Shown: piece by piece, positions 14,801-26,111 of the stretch
How positions within the stretch are numbered: the stretch's first letter is position 1
How the letters are laid out: the number at the start of each line of letters is the position of its first letter
Assembly (NCBI RefSeq): GCF_900964775.1
Contig: NC_041806.1
Location: forward strand, 16,832,297-16,896,296
DNA: 64,000 nt
Direction: 5' to 3'
From: Scleropages formosus
Taxonomy: Eukaryota; Chordata; Actinopteri; Osteoglossiformes; Osteoglossidae
Notes under the pieces: generated by a model
Told to the model about the DNA's origin: nothing
Databases searched by the model: none
What the model saw: the letters and a program-made list of their open reading frames with translations, nothing else
Made by a program: the position numbers and the translations under genes

Positions 14801-15454
14801 TGGACTCCAAAGCTTCCTGCTCCTCCAGCAGTCGCTTGCTCTCCTTCAGCCGTTCCTCCGCTCTCCGAAGAAAGTCCCGGAGGGTCACCTGGGAAGCGCA
14901 CAGAGATTTTGGTGTGATTCCGGTGTAATTTACTGCCTGTTGTAAGGTCCAGCACCGAAGAGATGACCCACCTTGAGGTTGTCTTCTATAACCCTCAGCC
15001 CCTTGACTTGGTGCTGCGTGTGCGTCCCCTCCAAGACACAGTCTGCGCAGATGTACGCACACTCATCCATGCAGTAGAAGCGCAGCATCTCCTGGTGCTT
15101 GGGGCACCTTCTGGCAGACAGGTCAGCCAGGGGCTCCACTAGCAGGTGGTTGCGGAAGGCAGGTCCCTCAAAGTGGGGCTGCAGGTGCTCATTGCACAGA
15201 GACACCTCACAGCGCAGGCAAGTCTTCGCTGCTGCCCCTTGTTGGCTGGGGCAGGCATCACATGGGACTGGGTCTCCCTCACCCTGGCACTGTGGACATT
15301 GAAAGTCCCCGCTTGCTGCCCTCTTCCAGGCACCCCGTGCACAAGTGGGGCAAAAGCCGTGTCCACACGGCAGTGGATGGAGGTCACTGAACAGGTCCTG
15401 ACATACAGCACAGGTGACCTCTTGCATGGGGCTGTTGTCCTTCATGGGCACCAT
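11880..15454 (-). CDS. TRIM-family RING E3 ubiquitin ligase with PRY-SPRY (5 exons, complete)
   Basis: A class IV tripartite-motif protein, expected to be a cytoplasmic ubiquitin ligase with a substrate-binding PRY-SPRY domain. Exons: 15454-14972, 14888-14793, 13958-13725, 13035-12870 and 12460-11880. All boundaries are GT-AG and phases agree, giving 519 residues. The RING is C15-x2-C18 to C53-x2-C56 with the C3HC4 pattern CGHGFCPTC. B-box 1 starts at C65 (CDAC) and B-box 2 is RRCPKHQEMLRFYC onward to about residue 148. A coiled coil follows at about 160-270 (RRAEERLKESKRLLEEQEAL). PRY-SPRY covers 327-519 with LDTNSAHPRLSISDD, HYWEVEAEGSWDIAV and LGFGLYKAELSS. Fish have many lineage-specific TRIMs, so I give no symbol. 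The weakest joint is the exon 4 acceptor: CTGATTTG at 13035 was chosen because it alone keeps phase with exon 3. A SINE sits in intron 2. Confidence 0.87.
14135..14337 (-). mobile_element. GT-tailed tRNA-derived SINE, copy 1 (TRIM intron 2)
   Basis: Antisense copy running from a short CA tail to 'ctgcgccactgcacc'. It is flanked by a perfect 15-bp target duplication, ccttttcagcagcac, at 14120-14134 and 14338-14352. Same orientation as the host gene, so it is transcribed sense. Confidence 0.93.
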
Positions 15455-15910
15455 GGAAATACCGCTGAAGTGAGACGGGCACTGGTGTGGCTGCTGACGA
15501 GTGTGTTTGCGTGCAGCTAGGATTTACACCTTAATGTGGTATTTTCTGCCAAAGAAACAAAATTAAACAACTCAGTGGGATAATAAAAATGTTCTAAAAT
15601 ATACAAAATTGTGTATTCTATATTAACCTGTGAAAGATGATTGAGAAGATAATTGACTGATCAATTTACTGATTCAGCTTGCCATTTTACTGTTCGATGA
15701 ATGTGCTGAAAACATTTTGATGACTTCCTACAGCCAGTTAACTGCCATCATTTATTTATAATAGGTGCCAGTGGTGAACAACTAACTGTGGGCCCTAAGC
15801 AGAGGAGATATGTAAATCTGGAATGCAACTCGGGATCATGAGTGTATGTTTATCTGTCTGATTTCTCATACAGAACTTTCATTTCATCTTATTTTTATAG
15901 AGTGCTCTTC
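15455..15910. other. upstream flank of the TRIM gene
   Basis: AT-rich and without a CpG island. No TATA box placed with confidence and nothing coding. Confidence 0.4.
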
Positions 15911-15919
15911 TCTCCACAG

Positions 15920-16135
15920 GGGGTGCAGTGGTGTAGTGGTGTAGTGGGCTTGGCTGGTCTCTGCTCTCCAGTGGGTCTGGGGTTCAAGTCCTGCTTGGGG
16001 TGCCTTGTGATGGACTGGTGTCCTGCTCTGGGTGTGTCCCCTCCCCCTCCAGCCTTGTGCCCTGCGTTGCTGGATTAGGCTCCAGTTCGCTGTGACCCCA
16101 CTTGGGACAAGTGGTTTCAAAAAGTGTGTGTGTGT
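15920..16135 (+). mobile_element. GT-tailed tRNA-derived SINE, copy 2
   Basis: Sense copy from 'ggggtgcagtggtgtagtgg' to a (GT)n tail. The box B-like 'ggggttcaagtcctgcttgg' is present. Flanking repeats tctccacag (15911-15919) and ctccacag (16141-16148) are a short target duplication. Confidence 0.88.
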
Positions 16136-16149
16136 CTTAACTCCACAGT

Positions 16150-17600
16150 GACACAGAGCAGCACTCCAGGTGAGAGTGCTAAACAAGGATCCTGAAAATA
16201 ATCCAAAACTACAGCTCTAGCATATAAATAAATACCAACAAAGTAAGCCAGCAGAAAATAAATCTGTGGGGGGTCCAAGTACCACCCCTCCTGGGCATTG
16301 CTGTCGTTGCAGAGGACCTGTGTGGGTATGCCTAACACAAAACAAAGAAGAATTGTGAAGACTAACTACTATAGATTATAAGAAGTGATTCTGATCATTC
16401 ACATAGCTGTTCATCATGCTGTTATGAGACCCATTACATTACACTGGGTGCCTAAGTGTGCAACTTACTAAATTCCTTTTTTCAATTGATTCATTGATGT
16501 TTCACCCTCATGCTCAGTTCCAATTACAAAGGCCGCAGCCTGAGGACCAAAATGAGGTCACGTTGGCGTTGTTTACCGGGACTCGACCTGAAGTACACTG
16601 GTAGATTAATTCTTATATCACACTTTCCGTTCACTGTACCCTGTATCTGTCAGCTTTACCTGTGTTTACAGATTCATTGAGATCACTGAGATATGGCTGC
16701 CTTAACAGCAATTGTAACTGTTTAGGATCCAATATTTGTGGCTTATTGATTGCAAAACATTTTTACAAGTTTTAAACTGTTTCCTTTTCCCTATGAAACC
16801 ATTTAGTTGAAGATAATCCATTCAGTCTGAAACATATTTGGATTATTCTCAGGACCTGGAAGCACTAGTAAACGATGCCTATGTGTCTATATATTGATAT
16901 ATAGCTGTTGTAAAACAAGAAGGTAAAACTCTTCCATAATGAATTACTTAAAATCTTTCTTTTGCAAAAGGAAACAACGGTATAAAAAGGCCAAACGGTG
17001 TGTGCCAAGAGCACTACCAATGGAAGATTTTATCCTGCAGTTCCTGCGCCTCAATCCCAATCTGTTCAGCGGAGATCAAGAGCTCAGACCACCCACCTGC
17101 TGTCCTGCTCCTGTACTAGTCTTTAGCAATTGTTTGTATATTTACCGGGGTATTCGCCTTTCAATTCTAAACCCCAAAGCACTGAACACTCACCTCGTAG
17201 GTTCGGGCCCCCTTTCTGTGTGATTGGTGACTGCCGGAGGCTCTGCTCGGCCAAGAGGACCGCTTTCCCCGTGCCGATCCACTTACCGAGGTGACCGACC
17301 TTCGGCGCCCAGTCCTACTAAGCTCCAGCAGTGAGACGGGGGCCCGCCCACGGTCAGCGGTGTCACGCAGGGAGTGGCCAAGTGAGCAGAGAATAGGAGG
17401 GACCGGGAGGTGCGGAAGCACAAACACAACCTGCTGCCGGACATTCCTTGTACATAGTGCTCTCCTGGATGGAGGCCCTCTGGATGCTGTGCTCTTGTTA
17501 AGACCTCATAATGCCTGTAAACTGCTCACAGTTACTGTTATATACCTGTTAAACTGTTTTTACTCTTCTATTTGTCTGCAGATAAAGAATGTCGATTTAT
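16150..17600. other. intergenic sequence, nothing recognised
   Basis: No domain-bearing frame on either strand. Short frames at 16939-17223 and 17291-17659 lack recognisable content, and the second runs on into repeat DNA. Confidence 0.5.
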
Positions 17601-17604
17601 CAAG

Positions 17605-18370
17605 TTTCAGGTTTCAAGTTTATTGTCATAAGTACAAGTGCCGTGTATGGGTATCATGAAATTCTTTTTGAATGCTTCTCCACACGGGGTGTGCGGCGGC
17701 GCAGTGGGCTGGACCGGGCTCTGCTCTCCAGTGTGTCTGGGGTTCATGTCCCGCTTGGGGTGCCTTGCGATGGACTGGCGTCCCATCCTGACTGTGTCTC
17801 CTCCCCTTCCAGCCTTACACCCTATGTTGCCGGGTTAGACTCCGGCTCCCCGCGACCCTGTGTGGGACAAGCGGTTCAGATAGCGTGTGTGCTTCTCCAC
17901 AGACTATGGACAAGGACAAAAGAAATACTGCACAAAACAATGACAGTGAGTAATATAACAATAACAATAATACCAACAATACCAGTAGACATCCTGAGAA
18001 TGCTTCAAGTGGCAGTGTAATTTACCAATGTGCTTAGGAGGAGCAGCCCAGCTATAGTTACTAAAGGTGGCACATTGGTGAGTGTTGTATAGTCTTACAG
18101 CAGTGGGGTAAAAGCTGTTCCTGTACCTAGCAGTGCGGGTTCAAATAGACCTAAGCTGTTTGCAGATGGCAGGGAAGAGAAAAGCGCCCATGTGGGGTGA
18201 TTGTGACCTTTCATGATGTGCATCGTCTTTCTGGGGCGGCGTGTGGTGTAGGTGTCCTGGACTACTGGTAGCTGTGTGCCAATGATTTCCTGAGCTCTTG
18301 ACCACCCTCTGTAGGGCTTTCTTGTCCTGTATGCCCTGTATCAAGTGGTACCTTTTAGAACTGGTTTTCA
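17605..18370 (+). repeat. dispersed fish repeat, interrupted by a SINE
   Basis: Begins 'caagtttattgtcataagtacaag'. After the SINE it continues with 'cagtggggtaaaagctgttcctgtacctag' and 'ttgaccaccctctgtagggctttcttg', blocks typical of a long interspersed fish repeat whose class I cannot name. Because the SINE at 17685-17889 splits it, this element is the older. Confidence 0.65.
17685..17889 (+). mobile_element. GT-tailed tRNA-derived SINE, copy 3, nested in an older repeat
   Basis: Sense copy with box A-like 'cggcgcagtgggctgg' and box B-like 'ggggttcatgtcccgc'. A perfect 12-bp target duplication, tgcttctccaca, flanks it at 17673-17684 and 17890-17901. Confidence 0.94.
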
Positions 18371-19463
18371 AACTGCATTTCCCCCCAGCAGTGAAGGAGA
18401 GTGACCCCCCCTGCCCCCTCCCAGTCACAATGTGGGGGTGGTGGTGAAATGATGACTCTGACCTGTCCTGTCCTCGACTTCCTTGTACTTCCGGTTTCCC
18501 GCCACCGCTTGGTGAACCACTGTGTAGATCTGAGCTGCTCCCAGACTATTTCCAGGGAAATGGCGCCCTCTTAAGGGCAGACAGGGAAAAGTGACACAAC
18601 ACACTACTTATTATTTTTTAATACAGTACAGTAAATTACCAGTACACATTTCTCTAGCAAGCAACTTTTCAGTATTATTTTCCCTTTCGTAATGCACTGG
18701 AACATTTTAATGGTCCGCAGATTTTTTTTATTCGGATTTTTTTTTTTACTAAAGAATTATTATGGTCTTGTACACTTATTCAAATCTTAATTCATTTGAT
18801 TTTACAAGGAACTATACAGTATGTTCTACACTGTAATGTACATGTGATCGAATGTTTTCTCTTATATCTGTCATAAGAAAGAAAGGAAACAGGAAAAAGT
18901 AAAAGTTCTGCTCATGTTTGACACCTGAAATATGATCGATTTAGCACTGAAATCTGGCCTTTCGACAGTTAAATTAAAAACATGCAGGACTTATACCCAA
19001 GGAGCAACAAGGGCATCGCCAGCCATATATATGATGATTTATGATTTATGTAATTGGAAGGAAGTCCAACTGGTTGTACTAGTAGTAGAAAAAGGAACTG
19101 AGACTCTGAGAGTCTGTTTAGTATATTTAAATACAGACAAAATGCTATGAAAAAAAGAAGCTGCGAACTTTGTTGCTGTTTAAACTCTTCCATTCGAGGA
19201 ATCATGTGATGATGGCTAAATTAAATATAATTAGACTGCAACAAATTACAAACCGCAAGTAGTTCACAAATCGAAGGATTTATTGGAGTGATAAACCACC
19301 GCAAGCAGTAGCGCCGCAAAAAAAGAGGAACATTGCATAACACATTTACCAAGGAAAAGTGTTGATCATTCATGTTAGCTGAACCAAAAAAGAAATATTG
19401 AACCACAGATACAATATAGTATAAAAAAACATGAAGTCAAAGGCGAAAGATGTATACTATGAG
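18371..19463. other. intergenic sequence, nothing recognised
   Basis: AT-rich, with T-runs at 18723-18748. It contains 'tggcgccctct' at 18560, a weak CTCF-like core. No coding signal. Confidence 0.45.
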
Positions 19464-19535
19464 TCCCTGGTGGTCTAGTGGTTAGGATTCGGCGCTCTCA
19501 CCGCCGCGGCCCGGGTTCGATTCCCGGTCAGGGAA
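19464..19535 (+). tRNA. tRNA-Glu (anticodon CTC)
   Basis: A 72-nt intronless tRNA. The acceptor stem TCCCTGG pairs with TCAGGGA and the discriminator is A. The anticodon loop CTCTCAC is closed by CGGCG/CGCCG, with anticodon CTC at 19497-19499. Box A (TGGTCTAGTGG) and box B (GGTTCGATTCC) are intact. A TTTT terminator follows at 19542. From memory it is identical, or nearly so, to the vertebrate tRNA-Glu-CTC consensus, so it looks functional. No second tRNA is in the window. Confidence 0.97.
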
Positions 19536-19541
19536 ATACTG

Positions 19542-19545
19542 TTTT
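19542..19545 (+). terminator. RNA polymerase III terminator of tRNA-Glu
   Basis: A TTTT run seven bases after the tRNA 3' end. Confidence 0.8.
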
Positions 19546-20099
19546 CTTCTTATTTTCCTCTTAAGGATGTACGGAGTTTAGTGTAGCATATCTTAGCTGT
19601 CTTTCATAAAGGTACCCGATAAATACCAGTTCATAAAGCATTGTAAAACGCTGTGGAGAAAAGCGTCTGAAAGAAGAATCAATCATGCACTGAGTACTCA
19701 AGTATAACGGCAAATTGGCGGATGGAGCGTATTTAATAGTGAAATGTTTAGTATCGGGTAGAGAGCGATCACTCCTGACATTCGAAAGGAGCACAAGGTT
19801 GGAACGTAATTGCAGTCCCACATCATGCTCACGCTGGAAGATGGCTCCATGGGCTCCAAACACCAGCGTGATACACCAACTAGAACTGTTCTTTGAGAAA
19901 TGCTCCCAAAAAGGGGAAATCATAAAAATAGAATGCAGAAACAAAAGACTACAGACTTATTTTTAATAATATTAAAGCTGGACGACTGTTTCTTTACTTG
20001 TAGAACAACCGAATTGAAAACGTTCGCATTTTTGAAAACGGATAATAACGATCCCTTGACTCGATCGAAGTTGTTTAAATGCGTTGCATAAACTGAGGG

Positions 20100-21250
20100 G
20101 ATTTTTCTTTCCTCTTCAGCTCATGTATCAATATTAGACAACAGATGTAGGGTGAGCTTCGGGTCAGCGGCGCGCGACCGCACGCGCTCCCGCAGCAGAA
20201 CGAGCACATCCACGTAACAGGAAGCCCGACGCGAGTCATTAGAGAATGTGAGGTGGGATCCGTGAAAATACAACCAGATGGGGGAGACGTTTGTGTAAAA
20301 GAAAAAAAAAAAAAGAAAAATAAAGAAAAGAAAAAAAAAACTGTTATAAAGGCTTCGAGTCTGCGGTGCAAATCGGCGCCGGGGACTGCAGCTGCACCCG
20401 GAGGAAGTGACATAAGAGCGGACGGGACATCCCGCTTTAGTACCGCCGCTGAAACACACTCAGGAACGCGCGCGCACACACATTCCCTCAGTAACAAGTT
20501 TTTCCACTGAGCCACTTGTGAAAATTTATTTGAGAAGCTGGGCGGTCGCCGGGAAGGAGCGCTCGACTCGTCTCGAGTGCCCTCGCTGACCGCTGCGAGT
20601 GAGCCGCCCAGCCGGGGCCCTCGGTCGGACCAGCAGACGGACAAACAGCCGCGGCACCGACAACAGGACGGACGGACATCACTGCCGCATAGAGGAGCGC
20701 GAGGCGCCCGACACGCAGGCCTCTCTCCCCTAAATACAAAGAGCGGGGGGGTGGGAGGGGTTCCAAGCAGGATGACAGCACCACGACAGCCCCATTCCTT
20801 CTTTCCACATACCGCATAGCCCCATCGAGCGGCGAACAATGCCCTCCTGTACCTGCGGCGAAAACGCAGCAAATTGTCCCGTTTGCCACGGCGCTGCTAA
20901 TAATATGTAGATCCGTCTGCTGGGCGTCCCGATCGAACCGTCAGACGCTGAGACAGACGACTGCGCACCTTTGTCCCCTCACTCCGGAACGCGGCGATGT
21001 GGACAGCCCAGCCGAACGACACATAATATTTAACATCTTCAGACGATCCAGCGCATCGGGGGGTCGTATCTGGGTGAGTAAATGCACGTCGTTCCTTTTA
21101 CTGTGTCACAGACAGCTGTTGCGGTCGAAAAGCGGACAAATATGACTCATAATAATTTATGGATCATAACATAAGCGGATATGATCATCGAGCGGAGGGG
21201 GACGCAACAGGTCCTCGTACAGTAGGGAAGAGGTCCAAGTTATGAAGCGC
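20100..21250. promoter_or_regulatory. orphan CpG island
   Basis: Dense CpG for about 1.1 kb, with no protein gene starting at it that I can support. A plus-strand donor (TATCTGG|GTGAGT, exon end 21073) closes a possible untranslated exon. ATGs inside it lead only to very short frames. The nearest plus-strand gene is sall2 at 25.55 kb, and SALL2 is known to use two promoters in mammals, so an upstream alternative sall2 promoter is the best guess. A long minus-strand frame (20872-20075) crosses poly-T and looks like a composition artefact. Confidence 0.5.
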
Positions 21251-21815
21251 ACTTCGCTCCGTGTCCCATCGCCCCTGTCATTTTTTTTTTTCTATCGATT
21301 GTGGCCACGCATTTACCATTTTTCACGCACCATCGGTGTGTTTAGAAATGTGTCTTTTTTGGAGAGGATACGTCATTTTGACACGAAACAAGAGAGTTGC
21401 GCTGCGGCGCGCGGGTCAATCAATAGCCCGGCGTTTGGTCTTGACGAAACGAAGGATGCTGAGGGTCATGATGGGCTTTGACAACTGCAATGACAGCAGC
21501 GGGCTCTTACGTGTCTATGAAGAGGTAAACTTTACAATTAGGCCATCACATCATTGTTAGCGTGCAAACCTGTGACTTGAAATGAACCATGTTCATAATT
21601 GTGTCGATGCACCGACTGTTTATTAATAAAGTGCCGATGAAATAATCGGCTACACAGTAAATGTACATTTTCACACCACAAACAGAATGTATGCACCAGT
21701 AATTCCACTCTCGTTCTAATATAGAAAGTATACATTTACTGGAGTGAGTTGGAAAAGCTTAACATGTAGGTGTTTCAGCGCATAAGTCCGTCCAGGCTTC
21801 GGCCATTCGTGTTAA

Positions 21816-21905
21816 TGACGTTAATGACGTCACAAATTATTCGGTGACGTCGTCTGTACGTCCTGATTGCTAAGGGCCGCAATGTAGCACACCGAAGTCA
21901 CGTGG
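21816..21905. promoter_or_regulatory. CRE/ATF-site cluster with an E-box
   Basis: TGACGTTA at 21816-21823, a perfect palindromic CRE TGACGTCA at 21825-21832, TGACGTCG at 21845-21852, and TCACGTGG (E-box/USF type) at 21898-21905. Three CRE-like sites in 37 bp are unlikely by chance in this AT-rich stretch. The first two arise from a tandem ttaatgacg. Confidence 0.45.
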
Positions 21906-23049
21906 TCAAGGCCAACTTTCCCCAGAGTCACAATGGGAACTGTTCACTTTTGAAAAAAAAACAGTAGGTCCCTGTGTCTAAATGACTTCAGCTCCTTTTA
22001 CAAATAAATAAAATTTCAGTTGACCTCCAGGGTTAACAACATTTGTATTTGCACAAATCAACAAAACATGTAACAAATGAGAAATAACAGATCCCCAAAC
22101 CTCCAGCAGACATACCATTTTACATTAAGGTGTCAGTGCAAAGAAGCATTTATTAAACAGTTTGGGTTGTGATGATGGCAGGAGAAAATGTGGTCCCAAG
22201 GACAGGGTGAATTAAATAGACTCGGTGTAGGACACCGTATATACACTACACCCTCGTTAAGGATGTGCATTATGCAAACAGATAATTTAATGGGTAGAAA
22301 ATTAAGGCACAACCTCATGACATGTCAGCATACAATAACATATTGTCACATTGCACCTAAAACCAAAGCATTTTCCCAAATTCCTTTTCATGACTTAATG
22401 ACCACAGAGTAAGTTACCACGTTTAGATCCATATACACCTAGAGATTTGACAAACTTTTTTGATCGGGAAGAAAATATGGAGGAGCCTTGATTTGTTACT
22501 GAACTACTTGTGGGCCGGCAGAGTGGTGGAAAATTACATTTTCCAAAATGGGAATGGGACAGGGTCGCACAGGGCACCATGGCTTTGTCCGCTTCTATTA
22601 GAACTCATGACTTAGTTTGTGAGGATTTGTGTGTTCTCCACGTTTTGTTGGTATTGCACCCCAGTCCAAACACACGTGCAGAAGTCAGCAACGGAACAAT
22701 AATTCCTTATATAACCTCTCCTACACTAAAAACAACCCAAGTGGTCACACAGAGGTCACTTTGGCTCAGCGGCACTTAGCCTGCAGTTTTACCAGGCTGC
22801 TGAACACAAATAAGTCTGGTAAAGTTACACCTTAGCAACAGTGCATTAATGATGTTGAGTGTGTATGATTCTAGGTTGATATACACCAGTAAAGGTTTGG
22901 CTTATGAAGACTGTTTACACAGAGCATCAAGCCTGTCACCACATAAACTTGCACCAAATTAATAAAACCTATATTACACATTCATAAAAATACTGTAATT
23001 ATAAACCTAAAAAGTAAAAACAATATACATAATAAATATACATATAAAT
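21906..23049. other. intergenic sequence with degraded SINE-like traces
   Basis: From about 22508 to 22720 there are weak matches to the V-SINE body ('ggccggcagagtggtg', 'gtgtgttctccacgttttg'). Otherwise AT-rich with no coding signal. Confidence 0.4.
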
Positions 23050-23280
23050 GCCCCCCATGTGTCCCTGTGTACATATGCATTTTCTCCAGGTGCTCCAGTC
23101 CCCCCACCACAGTCCAAAGATATGGGTTCCACGTGGACTCAATAACTGCCTGTAAGTTATTTTTATGTATGAGTGCATTTTCTAACATTGATGTACCATA
23201 TAAAAATGTAAATGATTATAGAGAGTTTAGGGTAGTGTATCTAGCATTGTCAGTCACCTTACACTGTTAAGCTGTTGCGA
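23050..23280 (+). repeat. V-SINE-like copy, sense, partial
   Basis: Contains 'ggtgctccagtcc.cccaccacagtccaaaga' and 'gtagtgtatctagcattgtcagtcacctta', the middle and 3' parts of the V-SINE-like family. The 5' tRNA part is missing. Confidence 0.6.
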
Positions 23281-24840
23281 GGCATGTGAACTCCAAACTT
23301 GGATTTCATAAACACAAAGAAATCCCTCGTAAGCTGAAGTAGGATATTATAAAGTGAAATAATCATAACACAAATGGGTGTTTCTGTGGTGTGACTGTAT
23401 ACAATACTAAGGGGGCACCATCACTTAAGTCTGATTTCTTTCTCAATTAGTGGTCAGGAATCAAATGTAATCTGTTTAGCAGTGCAGTATTTTCTTCCAA
23501 ACGCTGTGTGAACTATCCTTTGATGGACCTGTGATTTCAGCCTGCACTTCTCCAAGACTGCAGGTGGTAGCGATTTCATAGTTCCCTGTCTTGAGGCCTT
23601 CTCCCTTTTCCCCCCCAAAAGCTTTGATAAAAGGGTCTTGCCATGTTAGGGTCAGCCTTCCTGGTCTTCTTTTGATGTTCCTCAAATGTCAGTTAGTGAC
23701 CCTGAAATGTTGAAAAGCATATTTTATAAACTAGAATGAAATTAAAAGCATATTTAACTCTTGACTTAAAGTTAAGATACATCCCTCTGCGAGCCTAGCG
23801 ATGTGCCGACGGGGACAAAGTGTTTTATAGCGAGACTAACAGAGCCCCATAAGTTCTCAGCGCGGAAAGGAGCGGGGAAAACGGTGCGATGCGGCGCCCT
23901 CTAGTGACACAAAGTGAAACGTGCGTTACCGCACTAATCCCAACTAGGGCGGATTGCAGAGCCGCTCCGTCCGTGTTAGTGGAGATGCATTTTAAACAGA
24001 TATTTCACTTACTTTAGATACAGCAGGTGCTGTCTGTTGAGATGTCATATCGCGAAATAATGGCGGGTTTCTTTTTAATTACTAAAACGAATAGGTACAT
24101 GTGTTATTGCATTCCGTCGATTCGCTCTAATAGCCCATGGCATGACTTTGTTGATCACTCGCACGCTCTCTCTCTCTCTCTCTCTCTGTGTGTGAAACTC
24201 CTACTTAAAAAGCGGCACAGATTTCTCCGTCCCTCCGCGCGTCCCTTCCACGTGGTGCGGCAGTGGATCTCGGCGCTGAAAAGGGTCCATTGTGCGCTAT
24301 GTCAGTAGCACAGTGTATCCCTTGAGGGGGCCGAGAGATATGCTCACCCGAGTGTGTCCTGACCGCCATTGTTACAAATTCTTGTCCATTCACTGGCTTT
24401 TAAATGGAGCTCGCGCAAAAAAAGAAAAAAAAAAAAAGAAAAAAGAAACCGGGGGGGGGGAACGGGAACGCGCATCACTGCCCGCCGTCAATGTGAGTCG
24501 CTGGAGGTCCGAACCCGCGCGCGGCCGTTAATAACAACAATCTGCGCCGTAATCACGGCAATTACAAGGAAACACGAAATTAATGCATTTTGACCCCAGC
24601 AGTTACTGAGAGCGTCCCGGGAAAAGGACTGAACATTTGCTCAGGGTAAAAACACCAGGGAAAACGACAGAAGAAGATTTATAGTCACATAGATAGATAG
24701 AACGTGTTTTTAATAGCATTATTATAGCCCGAATGCATTATGTTGACTGCACGGTTCACACTTTTAACTTGTTTGGATGTGAGTATAGTTTTCCTTGATA
24801 CATTCATGGCAGTTACTCCTATTTACATTACGTTTATGTG
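23281..24840. other. upstream region of sall2, mostly unassigned
   Basis: No coding signal. GC content rises from 23.77 kb. It holds a CTCF-like site (23893-23907), a (TC)n run (24165-24188) and an A/G-rich tract (24416-24460). May contain distal regulatory DNA for sall2. Confidence 0.4.
23893..23907 (-). promoter_or_regulatory. candidate CTCF site
   Basis: On the minus strand this reads TCACTAGAGGGCGCC, close to the CTCF core CCACTAGAGGGCGC, with one mismatch in the first positions. Judged by eye only. Confidence 0.35.
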
Positions 24841-25147
24841 CCGCGTTCGAAGTTCTTTCTCGAGCTACAGGTTGAAGACAAGCCGCTCTCGTCGATCCCG
24901 CCATTATTAAGGCGAAGCCCGAAGCGCGCGACGGTGGAAGCTGCGCGCGGGCATGAGCGCGAGCGGCCGCAGAGGAGCCCCCGGCACGGCTAGTCTGTGG
25001 TACAACTAGTTAACGGCAGGTTTGAGTCGTGTCTCTCATAAAAGAGGAAGGTAGAGCGGTAGTGGGGGAGGGGAATTAATTACCCCCAAAGTGAGAGAGA
25101 TGTTGTTCTTCGCTATTTAAATGCAAATGTCAAGAGAGAACAAGACG

Positions 25148-25210
<63 letters not shown>

Positions 25211-25700
25211 CGGGGGGTGCACGGTGGGCAAGTTAGGAGAAAGGGAGGACTTGTTGAGGAAAAACAGCCACCCACACGCGCGCGCACACGCAGTGAGTTC
25301 GCACGGCCGCCACCGGTGTCCACGCCACGGTTCGGCGACACGACCTCCTCCTCCCGCTCCCGGTCGGGCGCGAGCATGGAACCGCCTCCGCGCGCTCTGA
25401 ACGCGCTTTGAAGCTCCACGCGAGTTTCTTCACACGTGTGACCGGGACACGGCCGGGCGGGACGTTTTTGTTGGGCTCGCGCCAGCGTGTGAAGCGAGCG
25501 CGTCCGTCGCCGGCCGATGAGCCGCTCTCTCTCCGCGTCCCCGTGAATCATGTCCCGCCGGAAGCAGAAGCGTCCGCAGCAGCTCGTGAACTCGGCGTTC
25601 GGGAGCGCGCGGATACTGACGCAAGGTGAGCGAAACCCGCCTCGTCGGTTCTGTGATTCGCACCTGTGGGGAAAGTGGCCGAATCGCGGTAGTAACGACA
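24840..25700 (+). promoter_or_regulatory. sall2: CpG-island promoter of sall2
   Basis: GC- and CpG-rich DNA that spans the sall2 start codon at 25550 and fades inside intron 1. A 60-bp (GT)n tract lies 340 bp upstream of the ATG. No TATA box obvious, as usual for this promoter type. Confidence 0.7.
25150..25209. repeat. (GT)n microsatellite in the sall2 5' region
   Basis: About 29 GT units, pure. Such alternating purine/pyrimidine tracts can adopt Z-form DNA. Not derived from a SINE tail: no SINE body is adjacent. Confidence 0.95.
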
Positions 25701-26072
25701 CACCTGACCTGCGATTAAGGCGGTGAACCGGAACGTGTAAAAGTAACGGTAAATCTTGGTAAGAATGTCGTCGCTCGTCCTTAAGTTTGAATCAGGTCTT
25801 CGTTGACTATCACAGTACAGTACTTGCACTTAATCCATTACAACTCGTACAAGTTCCTCGATCTATCAATAACCGTTGATCGTTGTAACGTCTAGTCTTT
25901 ATTCGGATTTCCTACGTGTTCCGTTTCTCGTTTCGTACTTGACTGAGTTGACAGCGAACTTTTAGACATCGCGGCTACGTTTCTGCATAACTTGTCTGCT
26001 GAATTGTTGAAGAGTATCTGTTAATGTAAATGTTACCGTTCTGCACTAAATAGAAACAAGCAATAATATTTT

Positions 26073-26111
<39 letters not shown>

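Noticed and set aside
20075-20872. Minus-strand frame of 265 codons in the CpG island
   Set aside because: Crosses a poly-T tract read as Phe runs; no domain, no splice support.
25117-25701. Minus-strand frame of 194 codons with a His/Thr run
   Set aside because: Reads through the (GT)n microsatellite and the CpG island opposite sall2 exon 1.
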